From: Selenomonas sputigena_A
GTDB lineage: Bacteria > Bacillota > Negativicutes > Selenomonadales > Selenomonadaceae
Length of the DNA stretch: 64,000 nt
Direction: 5' to 3'
Assembly: GCF_051603425.1 (NCBI RefSeq)
Contig: NZ_CP194411.1
Location: 248,001-312,000, forward strand
Positions 33,174-40,902 of this stretch are shown in pieces. The notes beneath the pieces are model-generated. The model was not told where the DNA came from. It saw only the letters and a list, made by a program, of their open reading frames with translations, and did no database searches. The position numbers and the translations under genes are program-made. The first letter of the stretch is position 1. Each line of letters opens with the position of its first letter.

Positions 33174-34104
33174 ACTTCCTTCCCTCCAATATGGCATCCG
33201 CCATGCGGCACATGCGCACGACCGGTTTCACATCATGCACGCGCAGAACGGAGCATCCTGCCGCCATGCCGAGCACGCAGGCCGCCCCTGTCGCCTCCAG
33301 ACGCTCCTCGACAGGAAGCCCCAGCGCATATCCGATAAAGCTCTTGCGGCTCGCGCCAAGAAGCAGAGGATAACGCTCGCCGTCAAGCTCCGCAAGCTCT
33401 GCGAGGCGATGCAGTACGATGAGATTCGCCGCCGGTTCCTTGCCGAAGCCAATGCCGGGATCGAGCAGCAGCAACTCTCTGGAAAGCCCTGCCGCATCGG
33501 CAATAGAAATACTTTCGCGGAAAAAATCCTTCATTGTGGCGATGATATCCTTCGCGTAATGCGTGTCCTTCCGGTTGTGCATGACGACGACCGGCGCACC
33601 CTTTTCCGCCGCAATGCGCGCCATCGCCCCGCGCGTCTCTTGCGCATACTGCAGCCCCCATATATCGTTGAGGATATCCGCACCGAGACGAAGCGCCTCC
33701 CGCGCCGTCTCGGCCTTGAAGGTGTCGATGGACAGCGGCACGGGAATCTCGGGCGCAATGCGCTCAAGAAACGGCGCCAGACGCGAAAGCTCTTCTTCCG
33801 CGCCTACGGGAACAAAACCGGGGCGCGAGGACTCCGCGCCGATGTCGATGATGTCGGCGCCGTCCTCCACCATCTGCAAGGCGTGAGCGAGCGCCTTGTC
33901 CAATGTATTCCATTTGCCGCCGTCCGAAAAGGAATCGGGCGTCACATTCAGTATGCCCATGACAAGCGATTTTGCACCAATCGTCAGCTCCTTGCCCGAG
34001 GGCAGGCGATAGATGCGCCTAGGACGCGCCGAGGGCAGGGCAAATCCGCCTTCCTGCCGCAAAGCCGTGTCCGTGCACGCCCCGTCCGTCGCTCTTCTTT
34101 CCAT
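33157..34104 (-). CDS. folP: Dihydropteroate synthase
   Basis: A 315-residue enzyme joining pterin pyrophosphate and p-aminobenzoate. The TIM barrel begins MGILNVTPDSFSDGGKW and contains DIIDIGAESSRPGFVPVGAEEE, LSIDTFKAETAREALRLGA, NDIWGLQ, VVMHNRKD, LLLDPGIGFGKEP, LLLGASRKSFIG and VLRVHDVKP. About 25 extra residues precede the barrel. ATG at 34104 follows GGAGGGGG. It starts 4 bp after the folE stop. Confidence 0.95.
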   Translation of the reverse strand: MERRATDGACTDTALRQEGGFALPSARPRRIYRLPSGKELTIGAKSLVMGILNVTPDSFSDGGKWNTLDKALAHALQMVEDGADIIDIGAESSRPGFVPVGAEEELSRLAPFLERIAPEIPVPLSIDTFKAETAREALRLGADILNDIWGLQYAQETRGAMARIAAEKGAPVVVMHNRKDTHYAKDIIATMKDFFRESISIADAAGLSRELLLLDPGIGFGKEPAANLIVLHRLAELAELDGERYPLLLGASRKSFIGYALGLPVEERLEATGAACVLGMAAGCSVLRVHDVKPVVRMCRMADAILEGRKYAGQD

Positions 34105-34108
34105 ATCA

Positions 34109-34666
34109 TCACCCCCTCCGCAGCAGCTCCCATGCTTCGCGCCTAAGCCCAGCGTCGTCGGCAATGCAGCCGTCTGCCTCAGAAGTCAGCGTCCGCGTCC
34201 CCGGCGCGGCCTCGCTGCGCATCATCATGCAAAGCTGCTGCGCCTCAACAACGACGAGCACCCCCTCGGCGCCCAAACCCCGGGAAACGGCCTCCGCGAT
34301 TTCGCGCGTGAGGCGCTCCTGCAGCTGCGGCCGCCGCGCCAGGATATCGACGACGCGCACGAATTTGCTGAAGCCTGCAATCTTCCCGTCTCCCGGCAGA
34401 TAGGCAATATGCACCTCGCCGAAAAACGGCACGAGATGATGCTCACAAAGCGAATAAAACGGAATATGCTGCACAGCTGTAAGCCCCCGCGTTTCTGTCT
34501 CAAAAAGTTCTCCCCAGGCCGCATCCGCCGTCTTCCCACAGCCGCCGAAAAGCCACTCGAACATTTCCGTCACCCGTTCCGGCGTACGCTCCATGCCCTC
34601 TGCCGCAAGATCAAGTCCCATAGCTGCAAGAAATTGACGCATCGCCGCGCTTGCCTTTTCGTTCAC
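34109..34666 (-). CDS. folE: GTP cyclohydrolase I
   Basis: A 185-residue zinc enzyme that opens GTP to dihydroneopterin triphosphate, the first folate step. LAAEGMERTPERVTEMFEWL, the zinc and catalytic segment FYSLCEHHLVPFFGEVHIAY, LSKF-type SKFVRVVDILARRPQLQERL and SEAAPGTRTLTSEADG-like end are recognisable. GTG at 34666 is the start, with AGGGGA upstream. It heads the folate operon. Confidence 0.94.
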   Translation of the reverse strand: MNEKASAAMRQFLAAMGLDLAAEGMERTPERVTEMFEWLFGGCGKTADAAWGELFETETRGLTAVQHIPFYSLCEHHLVPFFGEVHIAYLPGDGKIAGFSKFVRVVDILARRPQLQERLTREIAEAVSRGLGAEGVLVVVEAQQLCMMMRSEAAPGTRTLTSEADGCIADDAGLRREAWELLRRG

Positions 34667-34703
34667 CGAATCCCCTGCCTTCCTGCAAACGATATGAAAA
34701 TAA

Positions 34704-34722
34704 GGGCGCGAAATCCGCGCCC
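34704..34722 (-). terminator. Terminator after tRNA-Arg(CCG)
   Basis: Perfect stem GGGCGCG / CGCGCCC, loop AAATC, then TTATTTTC on the minus strand. It lies between the tRNA and folE. Confidence 0.8.
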
Positions 34723-34741
34723 TCGTAAAATCCTTTCAAAA

Positions 34742-34816
34742 TGGTGCGCTCGGCGGGAGTCGAACCCACGCTTTCAGCTCCGGAGGCTAACGTCCTATCC
34801 ACTGGACTACGAGCGC
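34742..34816 (-). tRNA. tRNA-Arg (anticodon CCG)
   Basis: Full cloverleaf on the minus strand: acceptor GCGCTCG / CGAGCGC, D arm GTCC-GGAC, anticodon stem TTAGC / GCTGA with loop CTCCGGA (anticodon CCG), T arm GTGGG-TTCGACT-CCCGC, discriminator A and an encoded CCA. It reads CGG. Confidence 0.95.
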
Positions 34817-34867
34817 ATTAAGGACAATATATCATCTTTTCATGGGAAATGTCAATTCTTATTTGCA

Positions 34868-34985
34868 TCTCGCCGTCGCCGGGGAAGATTGCTGGGTTAA
34901 GGCCACGCTAATAATAGATTTCTGTAAGACGTGAGGGCCGCGCCGATGTGTGAAAATGGGGGCTGAATTTATCCGTTTCCTTGCC
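34868..34985. repeat. Degenerate copy of the 51-kb repeat elements
   Basis: GGGGAAGATTGCTGGG near the left, ATTTCTGTAAG in the middle and GGGGGCTGAATTTATCCG at the right match, in degenerate form, the ends of the inverted-repeat element and the start of the B repeat at 51.0-51.4 kb. No gene is seen here. Confidence 0.4.
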
Positions 34986-34990
34986 ACCTC

Positions 34991-35629
34991 TCATTTGAGA
35001 ACTTCATACGGATAGACCGCCAGCGCCCCGTCCCTGTATTCACCGATGAACACATCCTTGAGGTTATAGCCCATTTCCCTGAGAGCTGCATCGAGCCAGA
35101 TGCGGTTCTTGTCAATAAGGTCGAGAGCGTCGTCGTCAATCTGCCCGTCGAGAACAATCGGGTAACGCGCATTCTGCTCACCGTACTGGATGACCGTGAT
35201 CTGTCCGTTCGGCTCAAGCACGGCGCGTTTCACGTCCTTGATGAAATAGACGCCCGCCATGCGCAGCTTCAAGTGGATGTCATGCGCCAGAAGCCCATGC
35301 CTCATACACTCCTCCACATCGAGCTTACCGCGTTCGATGAGCACAGAGGGATTGCCGTCGATGAATGATTTGACGGAACCGTTCGTCGCCTTCAAGTATT
35401 TCAGGATCAGGACAAGCATCGTCCAGGCGATGAGCACGAGTATGAATTCCAGCACAGAAATGGCGTCATTGTAAATGACGCCGCCGATGATGCCGCCGAG
35501 GACATAGTTCTGCACTTGGTCGGTCGCGGAACTCGGCGCAAGATTTCCCTTCCCGAGAAGATTGATCTGCAGAACAAGGCACAAAAGTCCAAGCGCCAGC
35601 TTCAAGAGCACTGCAGAATATATCAGCAT
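34991..35629 (-). CDS. DUF421 (YetF-like) membrane protein
   Basis: A 212-residue DUF421 protein with three N-terminal hydrophobic segments (YSAVLLKLALGLLCLVLQ; GGIIGGVIYNDAI; FILVLIAWTMLVLILKYL), then the soluble domain with SFIDGNPSVLIERGKLD, and LLAHDIHLKLRMAGVYFIKD and AVLEPNGQITVIQ. The role is unknown. ATG at 35629 follows AAGGGGGC. It lies 13 bp after a DUF3290 gene, a pairing common in Firmicutes, suggesting a two-protein unit. Confidence 0.88.
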   Translation of the reverse strand: MLIYSAVLLKLALGLLCLVLQINLLGKGNLAPSSATDQVQNYVLGGIIGGVIYNDAISVLEFILVLIAWTMLVLILKYLKATNGSVKSFIDGNPSVLIERGKLDVEECMRHGLLAHDIHLKLRMAGVYFIKDVKRAVLEPNGQITVIQYGEQNARYPIVLDGQIDDDALDLIDKNRIWLDAALREMGYNLKDVFIGEYRDGALAVYPYEVLK

Positions 35630-35642
35630 ATGGATTGCCCCC

Positions 35643-36095
35643 TTACATATCCTTGTCGACAATTTTTACATCGCGTGTCATCAGATGTGTTTTCTCATAT
35701 TTGAAAGAGGTATAGTCCGCATTGAAAGTCACCTCGTAGTAATCGCCCCCGGTCTCAACGAGCATTCCCTGTTTCAAATGCGTGGAATTCGTGCGGATCT
35801 CCTCGGGAGAAAGCTGCATCTCCTCGGCCAAATTATTCAAAAAAGAGGCCATGCGCGAGGTCTGCTCTGTATCATCCCTTGTTTTGCTGTAGTTGTTCCA
35901 CTGATTGCCGCCAAGAAATGCGACGGCGAGAAACAAAATGACGATGAGATCGCGGTAGCGCGTGACGAGGCGGTTCCTGAAATACTTGAGAATCATGAAG
36001 AGCAGCGCTGCAAGTGCCAGGAACGAGAGAATATACTCCACAAGATTGTTGAGCTGACTGTGAGCAACGATATACGCATACGTATAAAACTGCAA
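35643..36095 (-). CDS. DUF3290 membrane protein
   Basis: A 150-residue DUF3290 protein. It starts QFYTYAYIVAHSQLNNLVEY and has two hydrophobic segments (ILSFLALAALLFMILKY; LIVILFLAVAFLGGN) followed by a soluble tail with LAEEMQLSPEEIRTNS and VETGGDYYEVTFNADY. TTG at 36095 is the start: AGAGGAGG is close upstream, while the earlier in-frame Met lacks one. Function unknown; paired with DUF421. Confidence 0.85.
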   Translation of the reverse strand: MQFYTYAYIVAHSQLNNLVEYILSFLALAALLFMILKYFRNRLVTRYRDLIVILFLAVAFLGGNQWNNYSKTRDDTEQTSRMASFLNNLAEEMQLSPEEIRTNSTHLKQGMLVETGGDYYEVTFNADYTSFKYEKTHLMTRDVKIVDKDM

Positions 36096-36161
36096 AAAAG
36101 CACCTCCTCTAGAGGAAACAGGCATTGCCGGCAATCTTGCGGGAACCCCCGCCGGCAAAAA

Positions 36162-37001
36162 TCAGCGCACGAAGTACGGTTTCAGCGCTAAGGTCAGAAA
36201 AAAAACGACGGCGGAAACAACGACGATGGTCGCCCCTGCCGCCATATTGCAGTAATAGGCGGCGACGAGGCCCGTGACGCCGGAAAAGAGTGCGATGGCG
36301 ACGGAGAGCAGATGGTAGCCCTTGACATCCTGCGCGATATTGCGGGCAGCGGCAGCGGGCAGCACGAGAAGTGAATTGATGATGAGGAGCCCGACCCACT
36401 GGATGCTGACGGCGACGACGACGGCAAGCACGGAAGCGAAAAGCGCCTCAACGAAGAAGGCCGGTATCCCTCGGCTTCTCGCAAAGGACGGGTTGATGGA
36501 GAGCACGAGAAGCGAATTGAATACCACGGCCCAAACGAGAACGACAGCAAGAAACACGAAAAAGAGCGCCTGGATTTCTTCCGGCGAGATCGAAAGCAAA
36601 TCCCCGATCAAATACGAGGAAAATTTATTGAACCCTCCGCCATAGCTCATAAGCATGAGGCCGAGGGCGATGCCCGTCGAGGAGAAAACGCCGATGATCG
36701 TATCCGTCGAGGCGCTGCTCCGGCTTTTGATATAGGTGATGAGAAACGCAAAAACGACGGAGAAAATGACGAGAGAGAAGCGCGGCGAAAACCAGCCGAG
36801 CAGCACGCCGAGGGCAAGTCCCGTAAAGGCTCCGTGGCCCAAAGAGTCCGAGAAAAAAGCCATGCGGTTGGAAACAACCATCGTACTCAAAAGCCCGAAG
36901 AGCGGCGTCACGAGGAGGACGGCGAGAAAGGCGTTCTGCATGAAGCCGTGCTGCAGCCAGGCAGCCGGCAATGAGCCGAGAAGCGTATAGATCATTTCCA
37001 T
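36162..37001 (-). CDS. Metal ABC transporter permease (ZnuB/MntB family)
   Basis: A 279-residue ABC-3 permease with about eight membrane spans. FGLLSTMVVSNRMAFFSDSLGH is the typical entry to the family, with HGAFTGLALGV, SSTGIALGLMLMS, FNKFSSYLIGDLLSIS and SLLVLPAAAARN. It moves a divalent metal, probably Zn or Mn, through the inner membrane. It overlaps the ATPase stop by 10 bp. No substrate-binding lipoprotein gene is next to it. Confidence 0.92.
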   Translation of the reverse strand: MEMIYTLLGSLPAAWLQHGFMQNAFLAVLLVTPLFGLLSTMVVSNRMAFFSDSLGHGAFTGLALGVLLGWFSPRFSLVIFSVVFAFLITYIKSRSSASTDTIIGVFSSTGIALGLMLMSYGGGFNKFSSYLIGDLLSISPEEIQALFFVFLAVVLVWAVVFNSLLVLSINPSFARSRGIPAFFVEALFASVLAVVVAVSIQWVGLLIINSLLVLPAAAARNIAQDVKGYHLLSVAIALFSGVTGLVAAYYCNMAAGATIVVVSAVVFFLTLALKPYFVR

Positions 37002-37867
37002 CCGCCTTCCTCCCCTCTCCCGCTTTCAGGCAAGGCATCGGCCCCTGCGGTTCCCGCCTCATCCAGCGCCCCCGTCTCCAAGGAGCCGTCCGCAATTTCC
37101 GCACCGGCGAGCATACCGAAAATCTTCTTTGTACGAGCATCGGAAAAAACCTCGGACGGCGTGCCGCTTGTCACGACTTCATGGTCGAGAAGCACGACTT
37201 GATCGGCGTACTTGGCGACGAGGTTCAAATCATGCGAAATCAGAATGATGGCCATGTCCTCCTGCGCGCGCAGTTCAGCCACAATATTATAAAAAAGCTC
37301 GAGACCGTTTTGGTCGACGCCCGAAACAGGTTCGTCGAGAAGCAGCAAATCCGGCACGGGATCAAGCGCCAGCGCCAGAAGCACGCGCTGCAGCTCCCCG
37401 CCCGAAAGCGCGCCGAGGCGACGGTCGACGAGATGCTCGGCGCGAACGCGAGCCAAGCTCTTCATGACGCGCGGACGCAGCTTTCCGGCTGAGCAGAGCC
37501 AGACAGGACGCCGGGAAAGACAAGCCATGAAGATATCCATGACACTCGTCGGCGAGCTCACGTCAAAGTGCAGGTACTGCGGCACATAACCGATGACAGG
37601 ATGACCTGTGCGCTTTCCCTCAGCATCGGTGTAATGCAGCGTACCGCCGTGCGGTATCTCGCCAAGGATGGCCCGCAGAAGCGTCGACTTCCCGGCACCG
37701 TTGGGCCCGATCAGCGCCGTGAGCTGACCGCAGTGCACATGCAGATTCACATGGGAAAAAATCTCCACACGTCCGAAAGAAACCGAAAAATCCTCGATTT
37801 TCGTGCAGCAGAGATGGCCACAGTCATCGGCTGAACGGGCACGATGATGCAGAATGGTTTTGAACAA
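36992..37867 (-). CDS. Metal ABC transporter ATP-binding protein (ZnuC family)
   Basis: A 291-residue ABC ATPase. Walker A LIGPNGAGKSTLLRAILGE, Q-loop VIGYVPQYLHFD, signature LSGGELQRVLLALAL, Walker B LLLLDEPVSGVD and switch ILISHDLN are present. N-terminal residues 7-23 are rich in His and Cys (HHRARSADDCGHLCC), and the C-terminus adds a 35-residue acidic tail. TTG at 37867 follows AGGGGAATTCC. It partners with the permease that follows. Confidence 0.92.
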   Translation of the reverse strand: MFKTILHHRARSADDCGHLCCTKIEDFSVSFGRVEIFSHVNLHVHCGQLTALIGPNGAGKSTLLRAILGEIPHGGTLHYTDAEGKRTGHPVIGYVPQYLHFDVSSPTSVMDIFMACLSRRPVWLCSAGKLRPRVMKSLARVRAEHLVDRRLGALSGGELQRVLLALALDPVPDLLLLDEPVSGVDQNGLELFYNIVAELRAQEDMAIILISHDLNLVAKYADQVVLLDHEVVTSGTPSEVFSDARTKKIFGMLAGAEIADGSLETGALDEAGTAGADALPESGRGEEGGWK

Positions 37868-37889
37868 AGGAATTCCCCTTTCCGAAAGG

Positions 37890-38627
37890 TCAGCGCGTCA
37901 GAGCGCGAAAGGCACGGCTCGAGAGAACGAAGCAAAAGAGCGCATAAAAGGCGAGTACGGCAGCGGATCCCCAGGCCACCTCCGTACCGGCGCCCAAACC
38001 GCGCAAGAGATAACTCGCATGCGTGAGCGGCAAAAGCTCGATGAGAAGCCGCACCGCATCGGGCAGAGCCTGCGTGGAGAAAAACGTGCCGCAAAGAAAC
38101 GACATCGGCAGCAGGACATAGGTGTTGACCTGTCCCATCTCCTCATACGTCTCGATCTTCATCGCCGCAAAAAAGCCGATTTCAGCAAAGATCACGCAGT
38201 TCAGGACGAGTACGAGCAGAAAGAACGGTGTGATTTCAATATGCGCTCCGAAAAAAAATGCCAGCACCAAGATGATGGCGGACGATATAAGGCCGCGCAG
38301 CACGGCCGCGAGCACCTTGCCGATGACGAAGGCCTCGGGCTGAAGCGGCGCCACAAGATATTCCTCCAGGCTCTTGTGGTAAATCCTTTCGGCATGCACC
38401 GGTATCACGCTGTTGAAGCTGATATTCATCGAGTTCAGCGCCAAGATGCCCGGTACGAGAAAATCGAGATATGTACCCGAGGATACCGTGATGCTTCGCC
38501 CAAGCCCCCAGCCGAAAGCAACGAGATAGAGGAGAGGCGCAACCATGCGGCTCAGAATGAACTTCGCAAGGCGACGCTTCAGAACAATCCAGTCGCGCCA
38601 GAAAACCGTCCATATATCATAAAGCAC
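37890..38627 (-). CDS. ABC-2 type transporter permease
   Basis: A 245-residue ABC-2 permease with six predicted membrane spans (LSRMVAPLLYLVAFGWGLG; FFLLVLVLNCVIFAEIGFFA; YVLLPMSFLCGTFFS; AAVLAFYALFCFVL). MNISFNSVIPVHAERIYHKS and LEEYLVAPLQPEAFVIGK fit the NodJ/drug-exporter type. GTG at 38627 is the start: GGAGGGG lies seven bases upstream and the codon shares one base with the ATPase stop. Substrate unknown. Confidence 0.9.
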   Translation of the reverse strand: MLYDIWTVFWRDWIVLKRRLAKFILSRMVAPLLYLVAFGWGLGRSITVSSGTYLDFLVPGILALNSMNISFNSVIPVHAERIYHKSLEEYLVAPLQPEAFVIGKVLAAVLRGLISSAIILVLAFFFGAHIEITPFFLLVLVLNCVIFAEIGFFAAMKIETYEEMGQVNTYVLLPMSFLCGTFFSTQALPDAVRLLIELLPLTHASYLLRGLGAGTEVAWGSAAVLAFYALFCFVLSSRAFRALTR

Positions 38628-39493
38628 TACAGCCCCTCCTTTCGCCCCGTGATTTCGATAAACGCATCCTCCAGGCTGGAGCGGCGGATGCCTGCCGCAG
38701 CTTCGAGCCCCGCCGCAAAGGCGGCAGCCTCCTCGCGCAGCGGAAAATAGCGATACTCGCGTCCCTCCGCGCCGTCCCACTCAACGACGAAGCGCCCGAG
38801 CCTTTCCGTCAGGGTGTGAGGCGCATCCAACGCACAGAGACGGCCGCGGTTCATGATGGCAACACGCGCGCAGAGGCTCTCCGCCTCCTCGATGTAATGC
38901 GTCGTCAGAAGCACCGTCACGCCGTCATGCGCCATACGGCGGATGACCTCCCAAATGCGCCGCCGCACCTGCGGATCGAGCGCAACCGTCGGTTCATCGA
39001 GGAAGAGAATCCGAGGCCGATGTATGAGGGCGCGCGCAATCAGCAGCCGTCGCTTCATGCCGCCCGAAAGGCGGCGCACGGGATCGCGCCCCACGTCTTC
39101 CAATTCGACAAAATGCAGAAGCTCGGCAATGCGCTCACGGCGCTCCCTCGCCCCTATATGGTGCAGACGGGCATGAAGCTCGAGGTTCTCGCCCGCCGTC
39201 AAATCCTGATCGAAATTCACCTGCTGCGGCACGACTCCGATCAACTTCTTGATTCGCGCCTCATGGCCCGCAAGCGGTTCCCCTCCGTAGAAAATCCGGC
39301 CTTCCGTCGGCTGTGTGAGCATGGTCAGCATGCGGATCGTCGTCGTTTTTCCCGCACCGTTCGGACCCAGAAGCCCAAAGATCTCTCCCGGCTCGACAGC
39401 AAAAGAAATTCCATCAACGGCCCGCTTCGCGGTTTTTTTCCCCGCCGTGTCCGTATGAGGGAATTCCTTTACAAGATTTTCTACGCGAATCAA
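38627..39493 (-). CDS. ABC transporter ATP-binding protein (NodI/DrrA family)
   Basis: A 288-residue ATPase: Walker A LLGPNGAGKTTTIRML, Q-loop IGVVPQQVNFDQDLTAGENL, signature RLSGGMKRRLLIARALIHRP, Walker B ILFLDEPTVALDPQ and LLTTHYIEEAESLC. About 70 C-terminal residues form the DrrA-type tail. It drives the ABC-2 permease that follows with a one-base overlap. TTG at 39493 follows GGGGGGC. It has its own promoter. Confidence 0.93.
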   Translation of the reverse strand: MIRVENLVKEFPHTDTAGKKTAKRAVDGISFAVEPGEIFGLLGPNGAGKTTTIRMLTMLTQPTEGRIFYGGEPLAGHEARIKKLIGVVPQQVNFDQDLTAGENLELHARLHHIGARERRERIAELLHFVELEDVGRDPVRRLSGGMKRRLLIARALIHRPRILFLDEPTVALDPQVRRRIWEVIRRMAHDGVTVLLTTHYIEEAESLCARVAIMNRGRLCALDAPHTLTERLGRFVVEWDGAEGREYRYFPLREEAAAFAAGLEAAAGIRRSSLEDAFIEITGRKEGL

Positions 39494-39538
39494 GATTCTG
39501 CCCCCCAGATTTCTCCCATTTTCCTCTTTATTTTTAGT

Positions 39539-39567
39539 AGATTACTACAGAGAACGCCGCCCGTCAA
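39539..39567 (-). promoter_or_regulatory. Predicted promoter of the ABC-2 transporter pair
   Basis: TTGACG (39567-39562), 17-base spacer, TAATCT (39544-39539) on the minus strand, 45 bp before the ATPase start. Confidence 0.5.
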
Positions 39568-39597
39568 CCATACGGAGGAAAAATATCCAAGCGCGCA

Positions 39598-39625
39598 AAA
39601 AGGAGCTGCTGCAGCAGCTCCTTTT
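39598..39625 (-). terminator. Terminator after dnaJ
   Basis: Perfect 28-bp palindrome, AAAAGGAGCTGCTG followed by its reverse complement, six bases after the dnaJ stop. T run on each strand. Confidence 0.7.
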
Positions 39626-39631
39626 ATGCTA

Positions 39632-40804
39632 TCATCCTTTAAAAAATTTTTTCAGCGTATCCGTAAACGTCTGCTGCTCGGGATTGACACTTTCGCCGCA
39701 GAGATCGCCGAACGCCTTCAGGGCTTCCTTCTGCTTCGCCGTAAGGCGCTGCGGAGTCAAAACCTTGATGCGCACATGCTGGTCGCCGCGTCCCGAGCCG
39801 CGAAGATGCGGGATGCCCTTGCCGCGCATTCTGAGCACCGTGCCGGACTGGATGCCTGCCGGAACCTTGAGATCGGCTTTGCCGTCGATGGTCGGTACGG
39901 CCACGGTATCGCCGAGCGCCGCCTGCACAAAGGAAATCGGCACCTCGCTGATGACATCGGCGCCGCTTCTCCGGAAAAGCTTATGCTCCCGCACATAGAT
40001 GTAGACGTAAAGATCGCCGCTCGCGCCGCCGCGCCGGCCGGCCTCGCCTGCGCCGGGAATTCGCACGCGCTGTCCCTGATCTATGCCGGCCGGAATCTTG
40101 ACCTTGACCTTGCTGTTCGTGCGTCTGTGCCCCGAACCGCCGCACTTTTTACAAGGATTCTTCACGACCTGTCCCGTACCGCCGCAGCGGCTGCAGGGGC
40201 GTGAAGTCATGAAATTCCCCAGCGGCGTGCGCTGTGCCTGCTGCACCTGCCCCGTGCCATGGCACTCGGGGCAGGTCTCCGGCTTCGTTCCCTCCGCCGC
40301 GCCCGTGCCGTGACAGGCATCGCAGTTCTCCGTACGCGGGATGCTAAGCTCGACTTCCTTTCCGAAAGCCGCCTCCTCGAACGTAAGCTCAAGGTCATAG
40401 CGCAGATCGTCGCCGGTCTCCGGGCCGGCCGGACGCCGCCCGCCACCGCGCCCGCCGCCGAAGAACATGTCAAAGATGTCGCCCATGTCCCCGCCGCCGA
40501 AACCGCTGAAACCACCGCCGCCGAAACCACCGAAGCCGCCGAAACCACCGCCGCCTGCGCCTGCGCCGCCGCCTTCAAAAGCCGCGTGTCCGAACTGGTC
40601 GTACGTCGCTTTCTTCTGCGGGTCGGAGAGCACCTGATACGCCTCATTGACTTCCTTGAACTTTTCGGCGGCTTCCTGCGGCTTGTCGCGGTTCAAATCC
40701 GGATGGTACTTGCGCGCCATTTTTTTAAAGGCTTTCTTTATATCCGCCTCCGAAGCGCCTTTCTGGAGGCCGAGCACCTCATAGTAATCGCGTTTCTCAC
40801 TCAC
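39632..40804 (-). CDS. dnaJ: Chaperone protein DnaJ
   Basis: A 390-residue Hsp40. J domain with RDYYEVLGLQKGASEADIKK and KYHPDLNRDKP (HPD), a Gly/Phe-rich region (GFGGFGGFGGGGFSGFGGGD in this style), four zinc repeats CDACHGTG, CPECHGTG, CSRCGGTG and CKKCGGSG, and the C-terminal substrate domain. It stimulates DnaK. GTG at 40804 follows GAGGTG; a longer frame to 40882 has no support. Last gene of hrcA-grpE-dnaK-dnaJ. Confidence 0.96.
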   Translation of the reverse strand: MSEKRDYYEVLGLQKGASEADIKKAFKKMARKYHPDLNRDKPQEAAEKFKEVNEAYQVLSDPQKKATYDQFGHAAFEGGGAGAGGGGFGGFGGFGGGGFSGFGGGDMGDIFDMFFGGGRGGGRRPAGPETGDDLRYDLELTFEEAAFGKEVELSIPRTENCDACHGTGAAEGTKPETCPECHGTGQVQQAQRTPLGNFMTSRPCSRCGGTGQVVKNPCKKCGGSGHRRTNSKVKVKIPAGIDQGQRVRIPGAGEAGRRGGASGDLYVYIYVREHKLFRRSGADVISEVPISFVQAALGDTVAVPTIDGKADLKVPAGIQSGTVLRMRGKGIPHLRGSGRGDQHVRIKVLTPQRLTAKQKEALKAFGDLCGESVNPEQQTFTDTLKKFFKG

Positions 40805-40854
40805 AACAAACACCTCATAGCGCCCATGGCGCCCATAACATCTATAGCAACAAA

Positions 40855-40885
40855 GGTGTGGAGCATGAACCCCACGCTCCACACC
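40855..40885 (-). terminator. Hairpin between dnaK and dnaJ
   Basis: Perfect 10-bp stem GGTGTGGAGC / GCTCCACACC, then TTTGTTGC on the minus strand. The weak T run suggests partial termination or mRNA processing, which would lower dnaJ relative to dnaK. Confidence 0.5.
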
Positions 40886-40902
40886 CTCCGTCGTTCATAC
40901 GC

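Noticed and set aside
34742..34985. tRNA-Arg as an attachment site for the repeat remnant
   Set aside because: The remnant is on the 5' side of the tRNA and no copy of the tRNA 3' end or integrase gene is present.
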